Positions 32,870 to 44,800 of a stretch of 64,000 nucleotides of DNA are shown in pieces. The translations under genes and the position numbers were made by a program. A model generated the notes under the pieces. That model was not told where the DNA came from and did no database searches. It saw only the letters and a list, made by a program, of their open reading frames with translations. Source of the stretch: Ypsolopha sequella (Eukaryota > Arthropoda > Insecta > Lepidoptera > Ypsolophidae); assembly GCA_934047225.1 (NCBI GenBank), contig OW203997.1, forward strand, positions 2,900,417 through 2,964,416, written 5' to 3'. Each line of letters opens with the position of its first letter. Within the stretch, counting starts at the first letter, position 1.

Positions 32870-33456
32870 TAGGGTTGCCAGATATTTTTTGATCCTGTAA
32901 GGCACAAATGCTAAATTTGGTAAAATAAAACGGGATTTGAAATTTTTCCCCGGGACAATTGAAAAACATGTATTTTACGTTCTTATTTGTTTGTGCTTTT
33001 ATTGCTAGTTATATTTTAAAGAAGATCGTTAAGTTTTAATATATCTTTGTTTGATTTCTCATATTTTATCAAATCTGGGAACATTTGTTGCGCACGTCAT
33101 TCCATTTCAATGCCATCTGCGAAAAAATCCTCTCTCCAAAGCAACTGGATCAAGGGATACTGAAGATAAACGATATAATTAGAAAAATGTAAGGGGTTTC
33201 ATTCTTGGAAAACCCTTTCATTATTTTCTTCCACTTCTCAATTGCACCTGTACTTTGGTCATCAAACAACGTTGCAATTTCCAGGCTATTTTTAATCATT
33301 TGAAATATATTGAAATAATTAGGTCATGCGCGACGCGGTGCCTAATATAAATCGAATAATGTTGAAATACGGAACAGGGTCTGTCCCGGCGGGACGTTTA
33401 AAATTATGTCTGAAATACGGGACGTCCCGGAAAATACGGGAAGTCTGGGAACCCTA
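32870..33456. mobile_element. hAT-like non-autonomous element with 8-bp target duplication
   Basis: GTTAGTAT at 32862-32869 and 33457-33464 is an exact 8-bp duplication. Ends TAGGGTTGCCAGAT and GTCTGGGAACCCTA are inverted. 587 bases, no transposase; the interior has GGGACGT and CCCGG runs near the right end. Confidence 0.85.
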
Positions 33457-33568
33457 GTTAGTATGGACCCTACCAGAGGTAGCCAAATTATGGCTATTGC
33501 TGAGTAATTAAACAAGACACGTATATAATAAGTAGCTTTACCTGAATAGACATCGAGACATCTTGCTA

Positions 33569-33775
33569 AAAATGTATGCCCAACCGAAACTTAGACAGAA
33601 AATTCTAAAAGCGACCTCTAAAATGTATGCCCAACCGAAACTTAGACAGAAAATTGTAAAAGCGACCTCTAAAATGTATGCCCAACCGAAACTTAGACAG
33701 AAAATTGTAAAAGCGACCTCTAAAATGTATGCCCAACCGAAACTTAGACAGAAAATTGTAAAAGAGACCTCTAAA
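33569..33775 (+). repeat. 51-bp tandem repeat, 4 units, in-frame on both strands
   Basis: The unit AAAATGTATGCCCAACCGAA + ACTTAGACAGAAAATTGTAA + AAGCGACCTCT is a multiple of three, so frames stay open. The plus frame reads KMYAQPKLRQKIVKATS four times with two amino acid changes. No sign of flanking exons; the plus frame runs on into a family B MITE, which argues against a gene. Confidence 0.9.
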
Positions 33776-33881
33776 ATCGCATTCCACCGGTTTATTAACA
33801 AAATTTCAATGCCATCAAACGTTTTATTGCATTTTTATCTAGTTGAGATCCCAAATTTTACACTGCTTTCTAAACTTCAGC

Positions 33882-34304
33882 TTAAGGCGATACGTAAAAG
33901 TTTTAGCGTCCCTGTTACTTCATATGTGAAAAAACCCTCAGTGCGAGTGGGACGCATTCATGGAAAAGTAGCAAGAAGTCGGTTTTTATTAATATAAAAT
34001 GTACTAAGCTATTTTGTCGAAAAGATTTTCAATGAGACTTTAAAAATACATAATATCCACATTTTGAATGCAATTTCACAATGAAATTAGTTAGGATTTC
34101 AGAATTACAGGAAAAATAAAACAATTTAGAGGTCTTTTCGGAATTAAATTCTATCGAGAAAATTTCATCCAATCGCGTTTTCCTTCATTGAAAATCTTAA
34201 TCAAATACTCAATTAACATTTACCCAAAAATTTAATACGTAGATGAAGTTATAGTGGAGTAAATGGATTCGAAAAAAAACCATATTTTTTTTGTATCGCC
34301 TTAA
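33882..34304 (+). mobile_element. TTAAGGCG-type MITE, family B, divergent
   Basis: TTAAGGCGATACGTAAAAGT at left, TTTGTATCGCCTTAA at right. The first 130 bases match family B; the middle diverges but keeps CTATCGAGAAAATTTCATCC. Confidence 0.8.
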
Positions 34305-34319
34305 TCGACTAAGTAGTTT

Positions 34320-35732
34320 TTGAGTATTAAAAATTATATTATTAATTATAATATTAAAAATTATAGACCCATTGCTCTGTTGCCCACGATTTCAAAAATA
34401 TTGGAGAAACTAGTTAAGCGCCGTCTTATTGGTTATCTAGAAAAATATTCTTTATTGTCAAAAAGACAATATGGTTTTAGAAACAATCTCTCTACAAATA
34501 ACGCTTTAGATGATTTGGTGGGATACCTTGTTGGCCAACTCGATAACGGCCAAAAATGTATTGGGATATTCCTAGATCTGGCCAAGGCTTTCGATACCGT
34601 ATCTGTTCCCCTACTTCTCCGAAAACTGGAAAGCCTTGGCATCAGAGACCTACCCTTGCGATGGTTCCAATCTTACCTGGAGAATAGAAGTCAAAGAGTC
34701 ATCATAGAAGGAACATTAAGCGATTCTCTGCCCATAGCCTATGGTGTTCCCCAGGGCAGTGTTCTGGGCCCTGTGTTATTTTTAGTCTACATCAATAACT
34801 TAACAGACTTAAACTCTATTGATGCCAGAATAGTGTCTTTTGCAGATGATACCTGCCTTATCTTTAAAGATCCTACATGGGAAGCCGTGTTCACTAAAGC
34901 TAATCAAGGTATTGCCGTAGTCAAAGAGTGGCTTGACAATAATTTACTTACACTCAATGTTAGCAAAACAAAATACCTGTGCTTTGCTAAGACTGATCAT
35001 ACAAAGGCTGATGGCAATCAATCTTTACAAATCCACTCATGTAATCCTAACCCTAATACATCTGGTCATCAATGCAAATGTGATGAAATTGAACATGTAA
35101 CGTCAATCAAATATCTTGGTGTTACTCTTGATAACAGGCTTAAATGGCACGAACATATTAAAACTCTATCTGGACGGATTCGTAAGTTATCCTTTGTGTT
35201 TGGCTCTCTTCGAAACATATTAAACTTGAAACAAAAATTCAGTGTTTATTATGCCATGTGCCAGAGCTTACTCTCATATTGTATTGATTCTTGGGGTGGT
35301 GCAGCTAAAACTATTATACTGCAACTAGAGCGAGCTCAGCGGATGGTCATTAAGGTAATGCTCAAAAAACCATTTCGCTATAGTACTGATCTTTTACATC
35401 AGGAAACAGGGATTCTAAGTGTAAGAAGACTCTTTATTTCATTGATAACTAAATATCACATTAACATAAACAGTTCATTATTGTCCACATCTCGAAAAAA
35501 TTGTGACCGATCTATTAGACTGCAAGACAAATTTAAAGTACCAAAACTAAATTCAACTTTTGCTCAACGGTTTAAATTTTTCCTAGGTCCCTTCATCTAT
35601 AATCAAATTAGTAAGCAATTGTCTCTTACAGATCATACAAAGTTAAAAAAGAAACTGTTAGAAAAGCTTCATTCTTGGCTTTTATCACATTCATATGATG
35701 ACATTGAAAGTCTATTATGTGTTATATCATAG
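34320..35732 (+). CDS. LINE reverse transcriptase, 5'-truncated
   Basis: The product would copy LINE RNA into DNA at the target site. The 470-residue frame has no stop and opens at the NYRPIALLPTISKILEKLV segment of the RT domain, so the ORF1 and endonuclease parts are missing. Visible motifs are QYGFR at about 70, FLDLAKAFDTV near 89-99 (catalytic Asp), GVPQGSVLGPVLFLVYINNL near 142-161, and FADDT near 175 (catalytic Asp pair). The thumb and a C-terminal region follow. It looks like a Jockey/CR1-type LINE. Residues 1-12 (MSIKNYIINYNI) come from an AT-rich junction, so the start is probably not a true start. Truncation directly after the family B MITE at 34304 fits incomplete target-primed reverse transcription. 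An active promoter is not expected. Confidence 0.9.
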   Translation: MSIKNYIINYNIKNYRPIALLPTISKILEKLVKRRLIGYLEKYSLLSKRQYGFRNNLSTNNALDDLVGYLVGQLDNGQKCIGIFLDLAKAFDTVSVPLLLRKLESLGIRDLPLRWFQSYLENRSQRVIIEGTLSDSLPIAYGVPQGSVLGPVLFLVYINNLTDLNSIDARIVSFADDTCLIFKDPTWEAVFTKANQGIAVVKEWLDNNLLTLNVSKTKYLCFAKTDHTKADGNQSLQIHSCNPNPNTSGHQCKCDEIEHVTSIKYLGVTLDNRLKWHEHIKTLSGRIRKLSFVFGSLRNILNLKQKFSVYYAMCQSLLSYCIDSWGGAAKTIILQLERAQRMVIKVMLKKPFRYSTDLLHQETGILSVRRLFISLITKYHININSSLLSTSRKNCDRSIRLQDKFKVPKLNSTFAQRFKFFLGPFIYNQISKQLSLTDHTKLKKKLLEKLHSWLLSHSYDDIESLLCVIS

Positions 35733-36219
35733 CTTTATACTATTCATATAAGTATCCATAATTTTACATTGTTTTAATTTATTGCACATGCATACAGCTT
35801 TGTTTACTTTTTTTTTTATAATATATAAATTTTAATATTTATTTATATAAGTATTCATCTTTACTTAAGTTTGTTAAAATACTTTTGATTACAATTTTTT
35901 TTTTCTTGTGTATTTGTTTGTATAAATGTAACTAAAATAGATTGAACATTGTATATACATTTAGCTTCAAGCACTGGGCGCCTTGTGGCGAAAATAACAA
36001 AAGGCATCCCATGCAACGGAGAACTCTAGTCTGGGAACCGACATAATTCATATCTATATTGTGTTTACTGTTAGTTTTTACAAAGATGTGTTTATATAAA
36101 CTGACGCTCTTTTCTGTATTGTACTAACCTTAAGTTAAGTTTTTTTTCCTCTTTGTAATACTAACCACTTAAATGAAAATAAATTGAATTGAATTGAATT
36201 GAATTGAATTGAATTGAGT
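35733..36219 (+). mobile_element. LINE 3' untranslated region and (AATTG)n tail
   Basis: AT-rich 3' region that ends AAAATAAATTGAATTGAATT, a polyadenylation-like AATAAA followed by about six AATTG units. It belongs to the RT frame upstream. The same tail type, inverted, marks 7165 and 15386. Confidence 0.8.
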
Positions 36220-37472
36220 TACGCTGTAGACCGAGTATAGGAACGGAAATATTAAAAACCATTTTATAAATGTGAAAAGTTGATCAAGAAAATCCCAAGT
36301 GTCGAAGCCAGGGCAGGTAAAATAACATACCTCTATTATGTCGCAGGGATCCATGTTTAAATTAAAAAGCTACGGATTTAATTAAAAACCGGTAGTTTTT
36401 TTTAGGTCTTGTATAAGCTAAAATCTAGGTTTTAAATTAAAAATGGTTTTTATTAAATTTGCAAAATGCATATACATATATACATAATATTAAACTGGTG
36501 CTGTTTTCTAGGCTAGGCCTTGTAACTGTTAGAGTTTGCATTAAGTCATGCTCATGACCTTATTTTAGACAACCTATAATGTGTACATTTGTGTACAAAG
36601 TTAGACCAAATATGTACACGAACAGAAAATTCATCTGACAAATATGAACCAGACGGTAATGCAATCGGCGCCGCCGAAAATACGCCGAGGAATTTAAATG
36701 CTCAGTAAATGGCAGTGGAATTTTCATGTGCCTATGGAAACGGAATAAAAGTTATTTTCCAAGTAACCTTTCGCTTAAAGGTCAAATAGAATCCGATACT
36801 TGTTTTTTTCTGTGGTTACTTTACATGTTATTTTCCTTTTGAACTAAAATTAGAATTAGCTTGACCTTTCAGAAAACATCACTCGGCTTCATAAATAACT
36901 CTGAGAAAAAATATATTTTTTCCTTTCAGCTGAATAGAAAACAATGCCTATTGCAAAGAGTATGCTCTTGATAGTACCTGCTTGCTAAATGTTCACCGTT
37001 GGCATGAGTCTTAGTGCTTGGAGATAACGAAGAATATGGATTAGCTAGAGGTTTGCATAAGCAACTACGTTGGTAGAACAGATTTCGGGGCTGAAGAGGC
37101 CTCTGAACAATATGGCGGGGACTGCAACCTGCAATATGGAAATGGCTCTTTTGTTTTCGCTCAACTAGGGCTGCGAGCTGTGGAAGTGCTCTGAATTGGG
37201 ATGTAGACAAGTATTACAGGTAGAATGACCGCTGATGACCCTAAACTTTTAGTATTGTATTTTATATTTTATTAGTATTGTTAACTTTACGTCTATAAAA
37301 ATATTATAAAAAGGTCAAATTTGTTTGTTTTTAATCAAATGTTAAAATGTTATTTGTATGTAATCTCTGGAATGGGGACTTACATGTAAAGCTAATTGCA
37401 GATGGCGCTAGCATAGTTCCGCCCAAAAAAAATATTAAATATACTTCGGTCCGGCAATGTCATACTTTGTTA
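36220..37472. other. Unassigned spacer, 1.25 kb
   Basis: No repeat family, tandem array or convincing frame. It may be the least repeat-altered stretch of the window. Confidence 0.4.
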
Positions 37473-37772
37473 TCATCCATCAGCCTAGTTCGTCCACTGC
37501 TGGACATAAGCCTTCCCAGGACTTTGCCACTCCCGGCGGTCATCCTGGAAGAATTGCCCATACTCACACACGCTGGGCAGGCGAGTTGGTGAGCGCGGTG
37601 CTGGAACCCTCGCACCAGTGACGCCACTGCCGTCTGTTCCATATAAGGCTCGGCTATTAGGGATGGATATACCGCCATCCATCGGTCCCAGGCATGATGG
37701 GCCTCCTAGTTTTTTGCCTGTGAGCTGTCCTCTTACTCTCCCCCGAATTACTTCGAGAGGGTCTCCAAGTAC
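37473..37772 (-). mobile_element. RTE-type LINE 3' end
   Basis: The minus frame reads LGDPLEVIRGRVRGQLTGKK and, near the end, 'DDRREWQSPGKAYVQQWTN', then TAGGCTGATGG. Frames with 'CVSMGNSSRMTAGSGKVLE' in the same copies are a second, non-coding frame. Confidence 0.8.
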
Positions 37773-38079
37773 TTTGTTTGTGTGTATTATATTTGTCATT
37801 GTTTATTATATTTATTTTGAATATGGGGATTTTCGAGAATAAATCAACACATTATAAGAGCAATCTGATGCGGCACACAAAGGTATTATTCCAAGAAATT
37901 ATTCGAAAATAAAAAAAAACTACGCAAAAACCACAAAAATGTACTGAAATTACAAATTTTAAGGGCCGGATCGACGATGCGCCATCTACAGGGATAATTC
38001 GGCAGTGTGGATCCTCATTTTACTGAACCGATTTGGAAATTCTTTTAATGTTATAATGGTTCACTGAGACAGGCTATAC
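37773..38079. other. Spacer and Helitron-like left part
   Basis: 38020-38079 (GAACCGATTTGGAAATTC, ATGGTTCACTGAGACAGGCT) belongs to the repeat that continues after the hAT insertion at 38342. Confidence 0.5.
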
Positions 38080-38341
38080 TGCAGTGGCGTGCATAGAACT
38101 TTCTTCCGGAAAAGCAACGAGAAGGTCAAGTTTGTCAATAAAAAATATATAAAAAAATTAAAATAACACTTTGAAAAGAAAAATGTTTGTATGGAAATTG
38201 TCACTCTCGGGTAGACAGTGTCTACCCTGGCGTCATACAAATATTTTTTTTTTCATTAGATATTTAATTTTTTTTTTATTTTTATTGTTAAATTTGACCT
38301 TCTTATTGCTTTTCCAGCAAAGAGTTCTTTGCACGCCACTG
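38080..38341. mobile_element. hAT-like non-autonomous element
   Basis: Ends CAGTGGCGTGCATAGAAC and GTTCTTTGCACGCCACTG are inverted. Flanking octamers GGCTATAC (38072-38079) and GGCTATAG (38342-38349) match at 7 of 8. The empty site is visible in the neighbouring repeat unit (AAGGTATAGTTTGTTCCC at about 38477). Confidence 0.85.
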
Positions 38342-38565
38342 GGCTATAGTTTGTTCTGTAGGGATTGTCAGTTCCCTAGGTACATAGCCATTTATAACAT
38401 TCGCGATGGTAATCTCCGGAACTACTGAACCGAAATTGAAAATTATTTTACTGTTGTAATGATTTACTTGAACGTAAGGTATAGTTTGTTCCCTTGGGAC
38501 GGGCTGTTCCCTAAAGACATAGTAATTAATTAAATTCGCGCGGGTAAAGCCGCGAGTTGAAAGTA
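38342..38565 (+). mobile_element. Helitron-like fragment
   Basis: Two related units with TATAGTTTGTTC and AGTTCCCTA / CTGTTCCCTA, then TTCGCGCGGGTAAAGCCGCG, similar to 25520-25761. The final CTAG has decayed. Confidence 0.5.
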
Positions 38566-38808
38566 AGAAATAAATTAACAAAAAATAGTTCACGAAAACT
38601 GATTTGAATTATTTCAAAACAGCGTTAAATTTAGATTTTCTGTATCGTAAATTGGTAACCCTAGGCTTAAAAGCCCAGATTCCGCTTTTAGCAGTTTAAG
38701 CATTCACGGCCGTATCTCAGTATTTTGTTGCATTATTAATGTATAGTGCAAAGATTACGTTACTCTCTTCGAACTGCCGCCAAGTTTTCTCGGAAAAGCG
38801 GAATGGCT
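38566..38808. other. Spacer before the satellite
   Basis: No feature seen. Confidence 0.35.
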
Positions 38809-41800
38809 TAAAATTGTCTTGTAGTATACAGATAGATAGGTACACATTATCGAGGAACGCAAGCTATTTAAAAATGTATTGTAGTTTACAGATAGGTACT
38901 TGTACACATTATCGAGGAACGCAAGCTATTTAAAAATGTATTGTAGTATAAAGATAGGTACTTGTACACATAATCGAGGAACGCAAGCTATTTAAAAATG
39001 TATTGTAGTATACAGATAGGTACTTGTACACATTATCGAGGAACGCAAGCTATTTAAAAATGTATTGTAGTATACAGATAGGTACTTGTACACATTATCG
39101 AGGAACGCAAGCTATTTAAAATTGTCTTGTAGTATACAGATAGATAGGTACACATTATCGAGGAACGCAAGCTATTTAAAAATGTATTGTAGTTTACAGA
39201 TAGGTACTTGTACACATTATCGAGGAACGCAAGCTATTTAAAAATGTATTGTAGTATAAAGATAGGTACTTGTACACATAATCGAGGAACGCAAGCTATT
39301 TAAAAATGTATTGTAGTATAAAGATAGGTACTTGTACACATTATCGAGGAACGCAAGCTATTTAAAATTGTCTTGTAGTATACAGATAGATAGGTACACA
39401 TTATCGAGGAACGCAAGCTATTTAAAAATGTATTGTAGTTTACAGATAGGTACTTGTACACATTATCGAGGAACGCAAGCTATTTAAAAATGTATTGTAG
39501 TATAAAGATAGGTACTTGTACACATAATCGAGGAACGCAAGCTATTTAAAAATGTATTGTAGTATACAGATAGGTACTTGTACACATTATCGAGGAACGC
39601 AAGCTATTTAAAATTGTCTTGTAGTATACAGATAGATAGGTACACATTATCGAGGAACGCAAGCTATTTAAAAATGTATTGTAGTATACAGATAGGTACT
39701 TGTACACGTTATCGAGGAACGCAAGCTATTTAAAAATGTATTGTAGTATAAAGATAGGTACTTGTACACATAATCGAGGAACGCAAGCTATTTAATAATG
39801 TATTGTAGTATACAGATAGGTACTTGTACACATTATCGAGGAACGCAAGCTATTTAAAAATGTATTGTAGTATAAAGATAGGTACTTGTACACATAATCG
39901 AGGAACGCAAGCTATTTAAAAATGTATTGTAGTATACAGATAGGTACTTGTACACATAATCGAGGAACGCAAGCTATTTAATAATGTATTGTAGTATACA
40001 GATAGGTACTTGTACACATTATCGAGGAACGCAAGCTATTTAAAATTGTCTTGTAGTATACAGATAGATAGGTACACATTATCGAGGAACGCAAGCTATT
40101 TAAAAATGTATTGTAGTTTACAGATAGGTACTTGTACACATTATCGAGGAACGCAAGCTATTTAAAAATGTATTGTAGTATAAAGATAGGTACTTGTACA
40201 CATTATCGAGGAACGCAAGCTATTTAAAAATGTATTGTAGTTTACAGATAGGTACTTGTACACATTATCGAGGAACGCAAGCTATTTAAAAATGTATTGT
40301 AGTTTACAGATAGGTACTTGTACACATTATCGAGGAACGCAAGCTATTTAAAAATGTATTGTAGTTTACAGATAGGTACTTGTACACATTATCGAGGAAC
40401 GCAAGCTATTTAAAAATGTATTGTAGTATACAGATAGGTACTTGTACACATTATCGAGGAACGCAAGCTATTTAAAAATGTATTGTAGTTTACAGATAGG
40501 TACTTGTACACATTATCGAGGAACGCAAGCTATTTAAAAATGTATTGTAGTATACAGATAGGTACTTGTACACATTATCGAGGAACGCAAGCTATTTAAA
40601 AATGTATTGTAGTTTACAGATAGGTACTTGTACACATTATCGAGGAACGCAAGCTATTTAATAATGTATTGTAGTATACAGATAGGTACTTGTACACATT
40701 ATCGAGGAACGCAAGCTATTTAAAAATGTATTGTAGTTTACAGATAGGTACTTGTACACATTATTGAGGAACGCAAGCTATTTAAAAATATCTTGTAGTA
40801 TAAAGATAGGTACTTGTACACATTATCGAGGAACGCAAGCTATTTAATAATGTATTGTAGTATACAGATAGGTACTTGTACACATTATCGAGGAACGCAA
40901 GCTATTTAAAAATATCTTGTAGTATAAAGATAGGTACTTGTACACATTATCGAGGAACGCAAGCTATTTAAAAATATCTTGTAGTATAAAGATAGGTACT
41001 TGTACACATTATCGAGGAACGCAAGCTATTTAATAATGTATTGTAGCATACAGATAGGTACTTGTACACATTATCGAGGAACGCAAGCTATTTAAAAATG
41101 TATTGTAATTTACAGATAGGTACTTGTACACATTATTGAGGAACGCAAGCTATTTTAAAATATCTTGTAGTATAAAGATAGGTACTTGTACACATTATCG
41201 AGGAACGCAAGCTATTTTAAAATATCTTGTAGTATAAAGATAGGTACTTGTACACATTATCGAGGAACGCAAGCTATTTAAAAATGTATTGTAGTTTACA
41301 GATAGGTACTTGTACACATTATCGAGGAACGCAAGCTATTTAAAAATGTATTGTAGTTTACAGATAGGTACTTGTACACATTATCGAGGAACGCAAGCTA
41401 TTTAAAAATGTATTGTAGTATACAGATAGGTACTTGTACACATTATCGAGGAACGCAAGCTATTTAAAAATGTATTGTAGTATACAGATAGGTACTTGTA
41501 CACATTATCGAGGAACGCAAGCTATTTAAAAATGTATTGTAGTATACAGATAGGTACTTGTACACATTATCGAGGAACGCAAGCTATTTAAAAATGTATT
41601 GTAGTTTACAGATAGGTACTTGTACACATTATCGAGGAACGCAAGCTATTTAAAAATGTATTGTAGTATACAGATAGGTACTTGTACACATTATCGAGGA
41701 ACGCAAGCTATTTAAAAATGTATTGTAGTTTACAGATAGGTACTTGTACACATTATCGAGGAACGCAAGCTATTTAAAAATGTATTGTAGTATACAGATA

Positions 41801-44800
41801 GGTACTTGTACACATTATCGAGGAACGCAAGCTATTTAAAAATGTATTGTAATTTACAGATAGGTACTTGTACACATTATTGAGGAACGCAAGCTATTTA
41901 AAAATATCTTGTAGTATAAAGATAGGTACTTGTACACATTATCGAGGAACGCAAGCTATTTAATAATGTATTGTAGTATACAGATAGGTACTTGTACACA
42001 TTATCGAGGAACGCAAGCTATTTAAAAATGTATTGTAGTTTACAGATAGGTACTTGTACACATTATTGAGGAACGCAAGCTATTTAAAAATATCTTGTAG
42101 TATAAAGATAGGTACTTGTACACATTATCGAGGAACGCAAGCTATTTAATAATGTATTGTAGTATACAGATAGGTACTTGTACACATTATTGAGGAACGC
42201 AAGCTATTTAAAAATATCTTGTAGTATAAAGATAGGTACTTGTACACATTATCGAGGAACGCAAGCTATTTAAAAATGTATTGTAGTTTACAGATAGGTA
42301 CTTGTACACATTATCGAGGAACGCAAGCTATTTAAAAATGTATTGTAGTTTACAGATAGGTACTTGTACACATTATCGAGGAACGCAAGCTATTTAAAAA
42401 TATCTTGTAGTATAAAGATAGGTACTTGTACACATTATCGAGGAACGCAAGCTATTTAAAAATGTATTGTAGTTTACAGATAGGTACTTGTACACATTAT
42501 CGAGGAACGCAAGCTATTTAAAAATGTATTGTAGTTTACAGATAGGTACTTGTACACATTATCGAGGAACGCAAGCTATTTAAAAATATCTTGTAGTATA
42601 AAGATAGGTACTTGTACACATTATCGAGGAACGCAAGCTATTTAAAAATGTATTGTAGTATAAAGATAGGTACTTGTACACATTATCGAGGAACGCAAGC
42701 TATTTAATAATGTATTGTAGTTTACAGATAGGTACTTGTACACATTATCGAGGAACGCAAGCTATTCAAAAATGTATTGTAGTTTACAGATAGGTACTTG
42801 TACACATTATCGAGGAACGCAAGCTATTTAAAAATGTATTGTAGTTTACAGATAGGTACTTGTACACATTATCGAGGAACGCAAGCTATTTAAAAATGTA
42901 TTGTAGTTTACAGATAGGTACTTGTACACATTATCGAGGAACGCAAGCTATTTAAAAATGTATTGTAGTTTACAGATAGGTACTTGTACACATTATCGAG
43001 GAACGCAAGCTATTTAAAAATGTATTGTAGTTTACAGATAGGTACTTGTACACATTATCGAGGAACGCAAGCTATTTAAAAATGTATTGTAGTATACAGA
43101 TAGATAGGTACACATTATCGAGGAACGCAAGCTATTTAAAAATGTATTGTAGTTTACAGATAGGTACTTGTACACATTATCGAGGAACGCAAGCTATTTA
43201 AAAATGTATTGTAGTTTACAGATAGGTACTTGTACACATTATCGAGGAACGCAAGCTATTTAAAAATTTATTGTAGTATAAAGATAGGTACTTGTACACA
43301 TTATCGAGGAACGCAAGCTATTTAAAAATGTATTGTAGTTTACAGATAGGTACTTGTACACATTATCGAGGAACGCAAGCTATTTAAAAATGTATTGTAG
43401 TTTACAGATAGGTACTTGTACACATTATCGAGGAACGCAAGCTATTTAAAAATTTATTGTAGTATAAAGATAGGTACTTGTACACATTATCGAGGAACGC
43501 AAGCTATTTAAAAATGTATTGTAGTTTACAGATAGGTACTTGTACACATTATCGAGGAACGCAAGCTATTTAAAAATGTATTGTAGTTTACAGATAGGTA
43601 CTTGTACACATTATCGAGGAACGCAAGCTATTTAAAAATGTATTGTAGTATACAGATAGGTACTTGTACACATTATCGAGGAACGCAAGCTATTTAAAAA
43701 TGTATTGTAGTTTACAGATAGGTACTTGTACACATTATCGAGGAACGCAAGCTATTTAAAAATGTATTGTAGTATAAAGACAGGTACTTGTACACATTAT
43801 CGAGGAACGCAAGCTATTTAAAAATGTATTGTAGTTTACAGATAGGTACTTGTACACATTATCGAGGAACGCAAGCTATTTAAAAATGTATTGTAGTTTA
43901 CAGATAGGTACTTGTACACATTATCGAGGAACGCAAGCTATTTAAAAATGTATTGTAGTATACAGATAGATAGGTACACATTATCGAGGAACGCAAGCTA
44001 TTTAAAAATGTATTGTAGTTTACAGATAGGTACTTGTACACATTATCGAGGAACGCAAGCTATTTAAAAATGTATTGTAGTTTACAGATAGGTACTTGTA
44101 CACATTATCGAGGAACGCAAGCTATTTAAAAATGTATTGTAGTTTACAGATAGGTACTTGTACACATTATCGAGGAACGCAAGCTATTTAAAAATGTATT
44201 GTAGTATACAGATAGGTACTTGTACACATTATCGAGGAACGCAAGCTATTTAAAAATGTATTGTAGTTTACAGATAGGTACTTGTACACATTATCGAGGA
44301 ACGCAAGCTATTTAAAAATGTATTGTAGTATACAGATAGGTACTTGTACACATTATCGAGGAACGCAAGCTATTTAAAAATGTATTGTAGTATACAGATA
44401 GGTACTTGTACACATTATCGAGGAACGCAAGCTATTTAAAAATGTATTGTAGTTTACAGATAGGTACTTGTACACATTATCGAGGAACGCAAGCTATTTA
44501 ATAATGTATTGTAGTATACAGATAGGTACTTGTACACATTATCGAGGAACGCAAGCTATTTAAAAATATCTTGTAGTATAAAGATAGGTACTTGTACACA
44601 TTATCGAGGAACGCAAGCTATTTAATAATGTATTGTAGTATACAGATAGGTACTTGTACACATTATCGAGGAACGCAAGCTATTTAAAAATGTATTGTAA
44701 TTTACAGATAGGTACTTGTACACATTATTGAGGAACGCAAGCTATTTAAAAATATCTTGTAGTATAAAGATAGGTACTTGTACACATTATCGAGGAACGC

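Noticed and set aside
33538..33801. Minus-strand open frames in the 51-bp repeat as a membrane protein
   Set aside because: They stay open only because the unit length is a multiple of three; no flanking gene structure.
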